This document shows positions 1 through 8,395 of a DNA stretch of 64,000 nt, one piece after another. The stretch is from Spinactinospora alkalitolerans (GTDB lineage: Bacteria > Actinomycetota > Actinomycetes > Streptosporangiales > Streptosporangiaceae). Made by a program: the position numbers and the translations under genes. Where the stretch lies: assembly GCF_013408795.1 (NCBI RefSeq), contig NZ_JACCCC010000001.1, forward strand, positions 2,232,001 to 2,296,000, read 5' to 3'. Below the pieces are notes generated by a model that was not told where the DNA came from, ran no database searches, and saw only the letters and a list, made by a program, of their open reading frames with translations. Numbering within the stretch: position 1 is the first letter of the stretch; every line of letters starts with the position of its first letter.

Positions 1-245
1 CGGTCGCAGTGGCCGCAGTGCAGGGTGAAGGCCACCTCCTGCGGGGCGCATCCCGCCTCGCGCGCGCAGACCAGGCGGGCCAGCGCGTGCGCGGCGGCGT
101 AGCGGTCCCGGTCGGCGGCCATCCGGTAGCGCGCGTGCCGTTCCCGTTCGCGCTCGTCGAGCAGGGCCGGCAGCGCGGCGGGGCCGGCCAGGGCCGGGTC
201 CGCCCACCACACGGCACAGGTCACGGGGTTCGCCGGTCGGATCAC
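1..245 (-). CDS. Sfp-type 4'-phosphopantetheinyl transferase, N-terminal part (cut by window edge)
   Basis: Only the first ~81 codons are present; the gene runs off the left edge. The minus-strand frame from GTG 245 (alternative GTG 224) reads an N-terminal region with the dense Arg/Glu helix typical of Sfp-type enzymes (LLDERERERHARYRM, then a DRDRY segment and AHALARLV), followed by a CGHCDR motif like the Cys-x-x-Cys-G pair before the HGKP box in actinobacterial members. Such enzymes move the phosphopantetheine arm of CoA onto carrier proteins of fatty acid, polyketide or peptide synthases in the cytoplasm. The catalytic residues lie outside the window, so the assignment rests on this N-terminal pattern alone. 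The start codon is uncertain because neither GTG has a strong ribosome site. Confidence 0.6.
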   Translation of the reverse strand, partial: MIRPANPVTCAVWWADPALAGPAALPALLDERERERHARYRMAADRDRYAAAHALARLVCAREAGCAPQEVAFTLHCGHCD

Positions 246-487
246 CGTCCCATTGTGGCGCCTCCGCCGACCGGGCCGTCCCGCGGAGGGCCGCCGGGCG
301 CCCGCGGGACGGTCGTCGGCGGGGCCGGGGACCGCCTCCCCCGGTCGGGAGAAGAGGCGGATATGGCCCGCCCGGGGGTGTAAGCCGGCTCGGGACCGGG
401 CATGCGTTAGGTGATCTCCCGACCGGCGCGCGGTCGCCACCGTCCGGGAGGACAGCAGGTCAACCCCGGACCTGAAGGAGCGAACGC

Positions 488-661
488 ATGTCGGTCATGG
501 TCATGTTCGGCGTCGCCACTCTCATCGTCCTCGCCGTGCTCGTCACGTCCTTCATCCTGGCCCTCGTCCTGGACTCCGATATCCGCCCGGTCGACGACCT
601 CGTCGACGACGACGTGATCGATGAGGCCTTCGCCGCGCACGGAGTGCGGTTCGGCCAGTAG
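488..661 (+). CDS. 57-residue single-pass membrane peptide, unknown function
   Basis: This short gene begins at an ATG preceded by AAGGAG at ideal spacing and ends six bases before the convergent LacI gene. It encodes 57 residues: one hydrophobic segment at about residues 4-27 (start MSVMVMFGVATLIVLAVL), then an acidic tail rich in Asp and Val (DDLVDDDVIDEAF). The layout suggests a one-helix inner-membrane peptide. I do not recognise a family. The strong ribosome site and clean hydrophobic-then-acidic organisation argue for a real gene. Confidence 0.6.
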   Translation: MSVMVMFGVATLIVLAVLVTSFILALVLDSDIRPVDDLVDDDVIDEAFAAHGVRFGQ

Positions 662-667
662 GCGCCC

Positions 668-1681
668 TCAGGCCGCGCTGCTCTCCCTGACCACCAGGGT
701 GTGCGGCACGACGATCTCGCCGGGCGGCCGCTCGGCGCCCTCCAGCCTGCTCAGCAGCAGGTCCAGCGCGCCGCGGGCCAGGAACGGCTTGTCGGGGGCG
801 ACCGTGGTGAGCGAGGGCAGGCTGTAGCGGCCGGCGGCGATGCCGTCGAAGCCCACCACCGCGATCTCATCGGGGACGGCGACGCCCGCCTCGTGCAGCG
901 TCCGGACGGCGCCGAGCGCGAGGTGGTCGTTGAGGCACAGCAGCGCGTCGGGTCGGGGGGCCGCCGAGGACAGCAGCTCCTCGGTCAGCTCCGCGCCGTC
1001 CTGCCAGAGGAACGCGCCCGCCGGGCGCACGAGGGCGGGGTCGAACTCCAGGCCGGCGGCCTCGATCGCCTCCCGGTGGCCCTGGGTGCGCAGTTCGGCG
1101 GTGCCCAGGTCGGGGCCCAGGCGCCCGCCGAGGACGGCGATGCGGCGCCGGCCCAGCCCGAGCAGGTGCTCGGTGGCCTCGCGGGCGGCTGCGACGTTGT
1201 CGATCGCCACGTGGTCGTGCAGTCCGGGGGCGGTCCGCTCGCCCAGCAGCACCACGGGCAGCCGCGCCCGGTGCCGCCGCAGGTCGTCGTGGGCCATGGT
1301 GAGCGGGCTGAAGATGAGGCCGTCGGCGAAGTCGGCGTCGAAGCCGTCCAGCGCGGCGAGCTCGCGGTCCCTGCGGCCCTCGGTCTGGTGCACCAGGACC
1401 GTGGTCGAGCGGCTCTCGGCCTCCTTGATGATGTGCTTGGCGATCTCGGCGAAGTAGTCCTGGTCGAGTTCGGGCAGCACCAGGGCGATGATGCCGGTGC
1501 GGCCGCGCCGCAGGTGGCGCCCTGTCAGGTTGACGCGGTAGCCGAGTTCGGCGATGGCCTCCCTGACGGCGCCGCGGGTCTTCTCCGTGACGTGCGGGTA
1601 GTCGTTGATCACGTTGGAGACGGTCTTCTCCGACACCCCCGCGCGCCGCGCGACGTCCTTGATCCTCGGCCTCGTCGCCAC
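668..1681 (-). CDS. LacI-family transcriptional regulator of the adjacent sugar locus
   Basis: A 337-residue cytoplasmic repressor. Residues ~5-55 form the LacI helix-turn-helix and hinge (IKDVARRAGVSEKTVSNVIN), followed by a periplasmic-binding-protein-like effector domain to the C-terminus. GTG 1681 is chosen because GGAGG lies five bases upstream; GTG 1687 would overlap that site. The gene is divergent from the family 2 glycosidase at 1887. A perfect palindrome (1783-1798) lies between them and a one-mismatch copy (3815-3830) precedes the ABC importer operon. I infer that it represses the glycosidase, the importer and itself until a sugar effector binds. The effector is unknown. Confidence 0.88.
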   Translation of the reverse strand: MATRPRIKDVARRAGVSEKTVSNVINDYPHVTEKTRGAVREAIAELGYRVNLTGRHLRRGRTGIIALVLPELDQDYFAEIAKHIIKEAESRSTTVLVHQTEGRRDRELAALDGFDADFADGLIFSPLTMAHDDLRRHRARLPVVLLGERTAPGLHDHVAIDNVAAAREATEHLLGLGRRRIAVLGGRLGPDLGTAELRTQGHREAIEAAGLEFDPALVRPAGAFLWQDGAELTEELLSSAAPRPDALLCLNDHLALGAVRTLHEAGVAVPDEIAVVGFDGIAAGRYSLPSLTTVAPDKPFLARGALDLLLSRLEGAERPPGEIVVPHTLVVRESSAA

Positions 1682-1782
1682 ACTCACCTCCGAATTCCTG
1701 CCAGTCTAGGGCGATTGCGCCCAGTGGGAGCCTGGGAGGAGTGAACGCGGGCGGTCGCGGAGGGCCGCGGAGGACTCCGCTC

Positions 1783-1798
1783 TTTACATCGATGTAAA
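1783..1798. promoter_or_regulatory. LacI-type operator, perfect 16-bp palindrome
   Basis: TTTACATCGATGTAAA is a perfect palindrome with the central CG step typical of LacI-family operators. It lies in the divergent region between the LacI gene and the glycosidase. A copy with a single mismatch occurs at 3815-3830 before the sugar-binding protein gene, which strongly supports a shared operator. Confidence 0.8.
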
Positions 1799-1886
1799 TC
1801 CGTGCTGGCATTGCGGGTGCGGCGTTCGCCGCGCGGCCCGGAGGCGACCGGGCCGCACGTTGCCATGATGAGTCAAGGAGTGGCCC

Positions 1887-3716
1887 GTGCCTGTTCAGGC
1901 GCCTTCCGTTCCCCGCCCGGAGCATCCCCGTCCCCAATTCGTCCGCCCCGACTGGCTCTGCCTCAACGGCGAGTGGCAGTTCGAAACCGACCGCGGGGAC
2001 AGCGGTCTGGAACGGGGGCTGCGCGAGGCCGAGCTCGCCGGCCGGATCCTGGTGCCGTTCTGCCCGGAGTCGGAGCTGTCCGGCGTCGGCGAGACCGACT
2101 TCCTCGAAGCGGTCTGGTACCGCAGGACGGTGACCCTTCCCGACGCCTGGACCGGCCGCCGGGTGCTGCTGCACTTTCAGGCGGTCGACTACGACGCGAC
2201 GGTGTGGGTCAACGGCGTCGAGGTGGTCCGGCACCGCGGCGGGTTCACCCCGTTCAGCGCCGACCTGCACGGCGTCGCCGAACCCGGCGAGCAGGCCGTG
2301 ATCGTGGTGCGGGCGCGCGACTCGCGCCACGGCCCCCAGGCGCGCGGCAAGCAGGCCACCTGGTACGCCAATACGCACTGCAACTACACCCGCACCACCG
2401 GAATCTGGCAGTCGGTGTGGCTGGAGCCGGTTCCCGACGCGCACCTGCGCCGCCCCCGGATCACGCCCGACTCGGCCGCGGGAGCCTTCCACCTGCGGCT
2501 GCCGCTGTCGCAGACCCGGCGGGGGCACCGCGTCCGGGCGGTGCTCAGCGACGGCGGGGGCGTGGTGGCCGAGGCCGAGGCCCCGGCGGACCGGGACCCC
2601 GCCCCGCACCTGACGCTGCCGGTTCCGCCCGACCGGCGCCGCGCGTGGTCGCCCGACGACCCGCACCTGTACGGGCTGCGCATCGAACTGCTCGACGCCG
2701 AGGGCCGCGCGGTCGACGCCGCCGACAGCTACGCCGGCCTGCGTTCGGTGACGATCGAGGGCAGGTCCGTGCTCCTCAACGGCCGGCGGGTCTTCCAGCG
2801 GCTCGTGCTCGACCAGGGCTACCACCCCGATGGGATCATGACCGCGCCCAGCGAGGCCGCCCTGGTCGCCGACATCGAGCTGGGGCAGCGCGCCGGCTTC
2901 AACGGGGCCCGGCTGCACCAGAAGGTCTTCGAGGAGCGCTACCTCTACCACGCGGACCGGCTCGGCTACCTGGTGTGGGGGGAGTTCGCCGACTGGGGGT
3001 GCGAGACCGGCGGGCACTCCTCGGGCCGCAACCAGCAGCCCGACGCCTCCTACGTCTCCCAATGGCTGGAGGTGCTGGAGCGGGACCACTCCCACCCCTC
3101 GATCATCGGGTGGTGCCCGCTGAACGAGACCTACCAGCTCCTGCACGACCGCACCACCGCGCTCGACGACGTGACGCGGGCGATGTTCCTGGCCACCAAG
3201 GCCGCCGACCCCACGAGGCCGGTGATCGACGCCTCGGGCTACGCACACCGGGTGCCCGAGACCGACGTCTACGACTCGCACAGCTACGAGCAGGACCCCG
3301 CGGCCTTCCGCAAGCAGATGGCCGGCCTTGCGGAGGGGGCGCCGCACGTCAACACCGCTCCGGACGGCCGGGCCTGGTCCGTGCCCTACCGAGGGCAGCC
3401 CTACTTCTGCAGCGAGTTCGGCGGGATCTGGTGGAACCCCGAGGCGCTCGGGGAGCTCAGGGACGGCGGTTCCTGGGGCTACGGCGAGCGGCCGCGCGAC
3501 GCCGAGGAGTTCCACCGGCGCTTCGAGGGGCTGGTGGAGGTGCTGCTGGAGGACCCGGAGATGTTCGGCTACTGCTACACCCAGTTGACCGACGTGTTCC
3601 AGGAGCAGAACGGCATCTACCGCTTCGATCGCGGCGACAAGCTGGACGTCGACCGGATCCGCGCGGTCCAGCGGCGCCCGGCCGCGTTCGAGGAGGAGGG
3701 GCCGGCCGGCACGTGA
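1887..3716 (+). CDS. Glycoside hydrolase family 2 protein
   Basis: A 609-residue enzyme starting at GTG with AAGGAG six bases upstream. The order is jelly-roll sugar-binding domain (about 20-190, with WYRRTVTLP and VWVNGVEV), Ig-like sandwich (about 195-295) and TIM barrel. The acid/base Glu is about residue 414 in WCPLNET and the nucleophile Glu about 510 in SEFGG, so the active site is intact. Family 2 retaining enzymes include beta-galactosidases, beta-glucuronidases and beta-mannosidases; the substrate cannot be told from sequence. There is no signal peptide, so it probably acts on sugars brought in by the downstream ABC importer. A palindromic LacI-type operator lies ~90 bp upstream. Confidence 0.88.
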   Translation: MPVQAPSVPRPEHPRPQFVRPDWLCLNGEWQFETDRGDSGLERGLREAELAGRILVPFCPESELSGVGETDFLEAVWYRRTVTLPDAWTGRRVLLHFQAVDYDATVWVNGVEVVRHRGGFTPFSADLHGVAEPGEQAVIVVRARDSRHGPQARGKQATWYANTHCNYTRTTGIWQSVWLEPVPDAHLRRPRITPDSAAGAFHLRLPLSQTRRGHRVRAVLSDGGGVVAEAEAPADRDPAPHLTLPVPPDRRRAWSPDDPHLYGLRIELLDAEGRAVDAADSYAGLRSVTIEGRSVLLNGRRVFQRLVLDQGYHPDGIMTAPSEAALVADIELGQRAGFNGARLHQKVFEERYLYHADRLGYLVWGEFADWGCETGGHSSGRNQQPDASYVSQWLEVLERDHSHPSIIGWCPLNETYQLLHDRTTALDDVTRAMFLATKAADPTRPVIDASGYAHRVPETDVYDSHSYEQDPAAFRKQMAGLAEGAPHVNTAPDGRAWSVPYRGQPYFCSEFGGIWWNPEALGELRDGGSWGYGERPRDAEEFHRRFEGLVEVLLEDPEMFGYCYTQLTDVFQEQNGIYRFDRGDKLDVDRIRAVQRRPAAFEEEGPAGT

Positions 3717-3814
3717 GCGGCGGCCGGATGCACCGGGGCGATCGCGCACCGGCGTGGTTGATCACTTGTGACCGGAAATTGATCGAACCTGCTCAAAGAA
3801 CTCTTTACAGCCCT

Positions 3815-3830
3815 TATACATCGATGTAAA
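3815..3830. promoter_or_regulatory. Second LacI-type operator (one mismatch)
   Basis: TATACATCGATGTAAA differs at one base from the perfect palindrome at 1783-1798. It lies ~150 bp upstream of the solute-binding protein gene at 3978, as expected for co-regulation of the importer operon by the LacI protein at 668-1681. Confidence 0.75.
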
Positions 3831-3977
3831 AAGGGGAAACAGTGTTGCGGGGGTCACATCGCCGGGTCGTGAAGAGACACACGGCCGGTCTCGGGCGACG
3901 TGGCCCCCGGCCATCCCCCGCAGGCCCCCTCCGGCGCCGCCGGGACCGGGGCCGAGGTTTGAACGAGGAGGTCGTCG

Positions 3978-5348
3978 ATGGTGCAGCGATCCCATGACGG
4001 TGCCGGGCCGCCCGGCGCCGCACGCGGGCAGGCCCTCCTGAGCAGGCGACGGCTGCTGCAGGGCGGCCTCGCCGGGGCCGGGGCCCTGGCGCTGGGCGGG
4101 CTGCTGGGCGGGTGCGGCCCCGCGGCCGGCCCCGGCGGCTCGACCGTGCGCTACTGGAGCCTGTTCAACGGCGGCGACGGGGCGCTGATGGAGCGCATGC
4201 TCGCCGAGATCGCCGAGCAGGCGCCGCACCTGCGGGTCGAACCGACCGTGCTGGCCTGGGGAGCGCCCTACTACACCAAGCTCGCCATGGCCTCGGTCGG
4301 CGGCCGGGCCCCGGAGACCGGCATCATGCACCTGTCCCGGCTGGCCGGGTACGCGCCCGGAGGGCTGCTGGACCCCTTCGACCTCGGCCTCCTCGCCGAG
4401 TTCGGGGTCGGGGCGGAGCACTTCCTGCCCGAGCTGTGGGGGCGCGCCTCCCACGACGGCCGGCACTACGCCATCCCCCTCGACACCCACCCCCTCATCG
4501 TCTTCTACGACACCGGGACGGCCGACCGCGCCGGCCTGCTGACCAGTGAGGGCGCGCTGCGCGCGTTCGAGTCGCCGGAGGACTTCGTCGAGGCGTCGCG
4601 CGAGCTGGCCGAGGCCAGCGGCGACAACGGGGTCGCCTTCGGCCACGTCAACGACGACGCGCAGGGGTGGCGGGTCTTCTTCTCCCTCTACAGCCAGACC
4701 GGGGCCGCCATGGAGCTGCCCGCGGGCGGCCCCGCCGTGTTCGACCCCGACGCGGCGCTGCGGGTCTTCACCCTCCTGGCCGAGGTGTTCGACGGCGAGA
4801 CGTCGTCGAACCGGCTCGACTACCAGACCGCGCTGGCCGGCTTCAGCAGCGGGCGCTCCGGCCTGCTCTTCTGCGGCGAATGGGAGCTGCCCTACCTCAG
4901 GGACGCGGTGCCCGACCTCGGGGTCGCGCCGTTCCCCACCCTCTTCGAGCAGCCCGCCTCCTACGCCGACTCCCACTCCTTCGTGCTGCCCCGCCAGTCC
5001 GATCCCGACCCCGAGCGGGTGCGCGCCGCGCACGAGTTCGTCGCCCTGATGGTGCGCGCCAGCCTCACCTGGGCCGAGGCCGGACACGTCCCGGCCTACC
5101 AGCCGGTGGTCGAATCGGCGGCCTACCGCGGACTCGGCCCGCAGACCGACTACGCGGCGTCGGCCGAGAACCCGGCCCTGGAGCCGGCAGCCTGGTTCGC
5201 CGGAGCGGGCTCGGACTTCCAGAGCGACATGGGATCGGTGGTGCAGACCGCTCTCATGGGCGCCGGCCCCGAAGCCGCCGTGGACCAGCTCGACCGCGCC
5301 CTGTCGAACTGGGTGGCCAGGACCAACCCGACGGAGGAGAGCGCGTGA
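3978..5348 (+). CDS. Sugar ABC transporter solute-binding lipoprotein (family 1 type)
   Basis: A 456-residue extracellular binding protein. The N-terminus has a twin-arginine motif (SRRRLLQ at about 22-28), a hydrophobic stretch and a lipobox with Cys46 (LLGGC), so it is probably exported by Tat and lipid-anchored. The mature part has the length and layout of MalE-like family 1 sugar-binding proteins. The ATG is preceded by a GAGGAGG ribosome site. It heads the importer operon, and its stop overlaps the next start by one base (TGATG). No ATPase gene follows, so the importer probably uses a shared MsiK-type ATPase encoded elsewhere, as is common in actinomycetes. Confidence 0.9.
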   Translation: MVQRSHDGAGPPGAARGQALLSRRRLLQGGLAGAGALALGGLLGGCGPAAGPGGSTVRYWSLFNGGDGALMERMLAEIAEQAPHLRVEPTVLAWGAPYYTKLAMASVGGRAPETGIMHLSRLAGYAPGGLLDPFDLGLLAEFGVGAEHFLPELWGRASHDGRHYAIPLDTHPLIVFYDTGTADRAGLLTSEGALRAFESPEDFVEASRELAEASGDNGVAFGHVNDDAQGWRVFFSLYSQTGAAMELPAGGPAVFDPDAALRVFTLLAEVFDGETSSNRLDYQTALAGFSSGRSGLLFCGEWELPYLRDAVPDLGVAPFPTLFEQPASYADSHSFVLPRQSDPDPERVRAAHEFVALMVRASLTWAEAGHVPAYQPVVESAAYRGLGPQTDYAASAENPALEPAAWFAGAGSDFQSDMGSVVQTALMGAGPEAAVDQLDRALSNWVARTNPTEESA

Positions 5349-6289
5349 TGAGTGCGCCCACGGTGACGCGCGGCCAAGACACCGCCCCCCGCTCCCGAGG
5401 CGAGCAGGTCGCCTCGGCCCCGCTCCTGCAGCGCCTCGCCGGCTCCCCCTGGAGCTTCCTGCTGCCCTTCCTGCTCGTCTACGGGGCGTTCCTGCTCTGG
5501 CCGCTGCTGCGCGGGTTCTGGCTCAGCTTCACCGACACCGCGCTCAACGGCAGCGGGGGCGCCTTCGTCGGCCTCGCCAACTACGCCGAGGCGCTCGGCG
5601 ACCCGATGATGTGGAACGCGCTCGGCAACACCGCGTTCTTCACCGTCATCAGCACGGTCCCGTTGGTGCTGATCGCGCTGGCCATGGCGCTGCTGGTGCA
5701 CAGCGGCCTCCCGGGGCAGTGGCTGTGGCGGCTGTCCTTCTTCCTCCCGTTCCTGCTTCCCGTGGCCACCGTCGCCCTGGTCTGGAAGTTCCTGTACAAC
5801 CAGGACTTCGGTCTGATCAACCAGTTCATCGGGTTCTTCGGCGGCGAGGGCGTGGGGTGGCTCAGCGACACCGGCGTCGCGATGTGGTCCATCGCCCTGA
5901 CCACCGTGTGGTGGACGGTCGGCTTCAACTTCCTGCTCTACCTCGCCGCGCTGCAGTCGATCCCCGACCACCTCTACGAGGCCGCGGCAATCGACGGAGC
6001 CGGCGCGTGGGCGCGGCTGCGCTCCATCACGCTGCCGCAGCTACGGGGCACCACCGTGGTCGTCTGCGTGCTGCAGCTGCTGGCCTCGCTGAAGGTCTTC
6101 GACCAGATCTATCTGATGACGATGGGCGGCCCGCAGGACTCGACGCGCTCGCTGCTCCTCTACGTCTACGACGTCGGGTTCACCGGCTACCGGTTCGGCT
6201 ACAGCGCCGCGGTCTCCTACCTCTTCCTCGCGATCGTCGTCGTCATCTCGATCGTCCAGCTCCGTCTCGCCGCACGCAGGAGGGCATGA
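5348..6289 (+). CDS. Sugar ABC transporter permease, MalF-like
   Basis: A 313-residue inner-membrane permease with about six membrane segments, the first at about residues 35-57. The coupling loop carries the EAA motif (EAAAIDGAGAWARLRSITLP) that contacts the ATPase. The ATG shares its first base with the upstream TGA, implying translational coupling, and the next permease follows after one base. With the binding protein and the MalG-like partner it forms the channel of a carbohydrate uptake (CUT1-type) importer, probably for the substrate of the family 2 glycosidase. Confidence 0.9.
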   Translation: MSAPTVTRGQDTAPRSRGEQVASAPLLQRLAGSPWSFLLPFLLVYGAFLLWPLLRGFWLSFTDTALNGSGGAFVGLANYAEALGDPMMWNALGNTAFFTVISTVPLVLIALAMALLVHSGLPGQWLWRLSFFLPFLLPVATVALVWKFLYNQDFGLINQFIGFFGGEGVGWLSDTGVAMWSIALTTVWWTVGFNFLLYLAALQSIPDHLYEAAAIDGAGAWARLRSITLPQLRGTTVVVCVLQLLASLKVFDQIYLMTMGGPQDSTRSLLLYVYDVGFTGYRFGYSAAVSYLFLAIVVVISIVQLRLAARRRA

Positions 6290-6290
6290 C

Positions 6291-7220
6291 ATGGCCGTCG
6301 ACACCGCCACCCGCCCGGCGCCGCCCGGACCGGCCCCCCGCGCCCGCGCGCAGCGCGGCGAGACCGCCCGCAGACAGCGCTCCCTCGTGCTCGGCCCGGG
6401 ACCGGTCCCGCGGATCCTGGGCATGGCCGCGCTGATCGCCATGGCCGCGATCTGGCTGCTGCCGATGGTCTGGGCCGCCGCCACCTCGCTCAAGACCGAG
6501 CAGGACGCGGTCGCGCTGCCGCTGAGCTGGATCCCCGAGACCGGGTTCACGCTGGAGCAGTACCGCGCGATGTTCGCCGAGGGCGACGTCCAGCTCTGGA
6601 TGTTCAACAGCCTCGTCATCGCGGTCGCGGTCACGGCGCTCACCGTCGTCGTCTCGGCGCCGGCCGCCTACGCCTTCTCCCGCACGGCCTTCCGCGGCCG
6701 CAGGACGCTGTTCGTCCTCACCATCGCCGCGATCATGGTCCCGCCGCAGCTCATGATCGTCCCGCTGTTCGAGCAGATGGCGGCGCTGAACCTGGTCGAC
6801 ACCTACGCCGCGGTGATCCTGCCCCAGCTCGTGATGCCGGTCATCGTGTTCATCCTCAAGCGCTTCTTCGACAACATCCCCCGGGAACTGGAGGAGGCGG
6901 CGCGGATGGACGGGGCGACGAACTGGCGGATCCTGGTCTCGGTCGTCCTGCCGCTGTCGCGGCCGATCCTGGCGGCGACGTCGATCTTCGTCTTCATCAC
7001 GGCCTGGAACAACTACCTCTGGCCGTTCGTCGTCATCACCGATCCGGCGCTGATGACCCTCCCCGTGGGCATCCCCAACGTGCTCGACTCCTACGGCACG
7101 GTCAACGCCATGCAGATGGCCCAGTCGGTGATCGCCGCCGCGCCGATGGTCATCGTGTTCATGCTCTTCCAGCGCCAGATCGTGCGCAGCGTCGCGACCA
7201 CGGGTCTCGGCGGCCAGTAG
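6291..7220 (+). CDS. Sugar ABC transporter permease, MalG-like
   Basis: A 309-residue permease with a polar, Arg/Pro-rich N-terminal tail and about six membrane segments. The EAA loop is present as EEAARMDGATNWRILVSVVLP. AGGAGG lies seven bases before the ATG, inside the end of the previous gene. It completes the CUT1-type importer with the two genes upstream. It is the last importer gene; a DeoR regulator gene follows 128 bp later with its own likely promoter. Confidence 0.9.
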   Translation: MAVDTATRPAPPGPAPRARAQRGETARRQRSLVLGPGPVPRILGMAALIAMAAIWLLPMVWAAATSLKTEQDAVALPLSWIPETGFTLEQYRAMFAEGDVQLWMFNSLVIAVAVTALTVVVSAPAAYAFSRTAFRGRRTLFVLTIAAIMVPPQLMIVPLFEQMAALNLVDTYAAVILPQLVMPVIVFILKRFFDNIPRELEEAARMDGATNWRILVSVVLPLSRPILAATSIFVFITAWNNYLWPFVVITDPALMTLPVGIPNVLDSYGTVNAMQMAQSVIAAAPMVIVFMLFQRQIVRSVATTGLGGQ

Positions 7221-7273
7221 CCGGGGCCGCTGCGGCGCCGCCCCGGCGGCCGGTCGCCGACCGCCTGACCGTT

Positions 7274-7298
7274 TATGATCGGATTGCACGAACGTTCG
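7274..7298 (+). promoter_or_regulatory. Possible promoter -10 and palindrome before the DeoR gene
   Basis: TATGAT at 7274-7279 resembles a -10 box and is followed by the 10-bp palindrome CGAACGTTCG at 7289-7298. Both lie in the 128-bp gap before the DeoR gene, a position suited to autoregulation. I see no clear -35 box, so this is tentative. Confidence 0.35.
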
Positions 7299-7348
7299 CC
7301 GGGGCCGGGCCCGCGGCGCGGAACAGCGCGAGGTCGAAGGGCACACCC

Positions 7349-8155
7349 ATGACAGAGGACGGCAAGCCGGCGTTCGCGGCCGAGCGGCGGGAACGGATCC
7401 TGGAGCTGGTCCGGGCCAACGGCGCCATGGCGCTGCGCGACATCGCCACGCAGGTGCGCGCCTCGGAGGTCACGGTGCGCCGCGACGTGCGCGCGCTGGA
7501 GGCCGAAGGACTGATCGACCGGCGGCGCGGCGGGGCCGCGCTGCCGGGACGGCTGGGCCACGAGCAGAGCTACGCCCAGAAGACCCGGCTGGCCGCGCCG
7601 GAGAAGCTCGCCATCGCCAAGGCGGCGGCCCAACTGGTCGAGGACGACGACGCGGTCGTCCTCGGTGCCGGCAGCACCACCGAGGCCCTGGCCAGGGAAC
7701 TCATCGGACGGCAGAACCTGACCGTTGTGACCAATTCGCTGCTGGTCGCCCAGGTGCTGGCGGGCGCGCCCGGGGTGGACGTGGTGATGACCGGGGGGTC
7801 GCTGCGCGGTTCGATCCTGGCGCTGGTCGGCACGGCCGCCGAGCAGTCGCTGGCCGGCCTGCGCGTGCACCGCGCGTTCGTCTCCGGCAACGGGGTCACC
7901 GCCGACCGGGGCCTGAGCACGCCCAACCCGGCCGTGGCCAGCGTGGACCGATCGCTGGTCGCGTGCGCCCAGGAGGTGGTCGTCCTGGCCGACCACACCA
8001 AGGTCGGCGTGGACACGATGGTGCAGACGGTCCCGCCGGAGCACATCGCGCACCTGGTCACCGACAACCACGCCGACCCCGAGGTGCTGATGACGCTGGA
8101 GGACATGGGCACCACGGTGTACGTCGCCGTGCTGGAGATCGACCGCGGGGAGTAG
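7349..8155 (+). CDS. DeoR/GlpR-family transcriptional regulator
   Basis: A 268-residue regulator. Residues ~10-65 form the DeoR helix-turn-helix (RRERILELVRANGAMALRDIA, then SEVTVRRDVRALEAEGLIDRRRGGA). Residues ~85-245 are the DeoR C-terminal sensor, with a sugar-phosphate-binding-like GAGSTTEALA loop and VTNSLLVA. Such proteins repress sugar catabolism genes and respond to phosphorylated sugars. Its place directly after the sugar importer suggests a second layer of control over the locus, or control of genes outside the window. GAAGGG lies a little upstream of the ATG. Confidence 0.85.
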   Translation: MTEDGKPAFAAERRERILELVRANGAMALRDIATQVRASEVTVRRDVRALEAEGLIDRRRGGAALPGRLGHEQSYAQKTRLAAPEKLAIAKAAAQLVEDDDAVVLGAGSTTEALARELIGRQNLTVVTNSLLVAQVLAGAPGVDVVMTGGSLRGSILALVGTAAEQSLAGLRVHRAFVSGNGVTADRGLSTPNPAVASVDRSLVACAQEVVVLADHTKVGVDTMVQTVPPEHIAHLVTDNHADPEVLMTLEDMGTTVYVAVLEIDRGE

Positions 8156-8395
8156 CCGGCCTCCGATCGGAACCGGTCGCGAAGCGCCACGGCGCCGGGC
8201 GCGGCCGCACAGCGGAACAAATCGGCCGTTAGCGGTCACGGACTGGGGGGCGCGCGGCCCGCGCCGCGCCCGAATGAGGGCGTACGCTACCCGCTGACGC
8301 ACCGATGCCGAGGGAGGGGCGCCGCGGACTCCACCGGGAGCGCGTCGCCGCGCGGCACGTTCCCTCGGCCGATCGACACCCTTGGAGGCCGTCCC

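Noticed and set aside
867-3749. Very long open frame on the minus strand opposite the glycosidase
   Set aside because: It is the antisense of a gene with intact catalytic motifs. Long shadow frames are expected at this GC content, and the translation is Gly/Arg/Pro/Ala low complexity with no domain.
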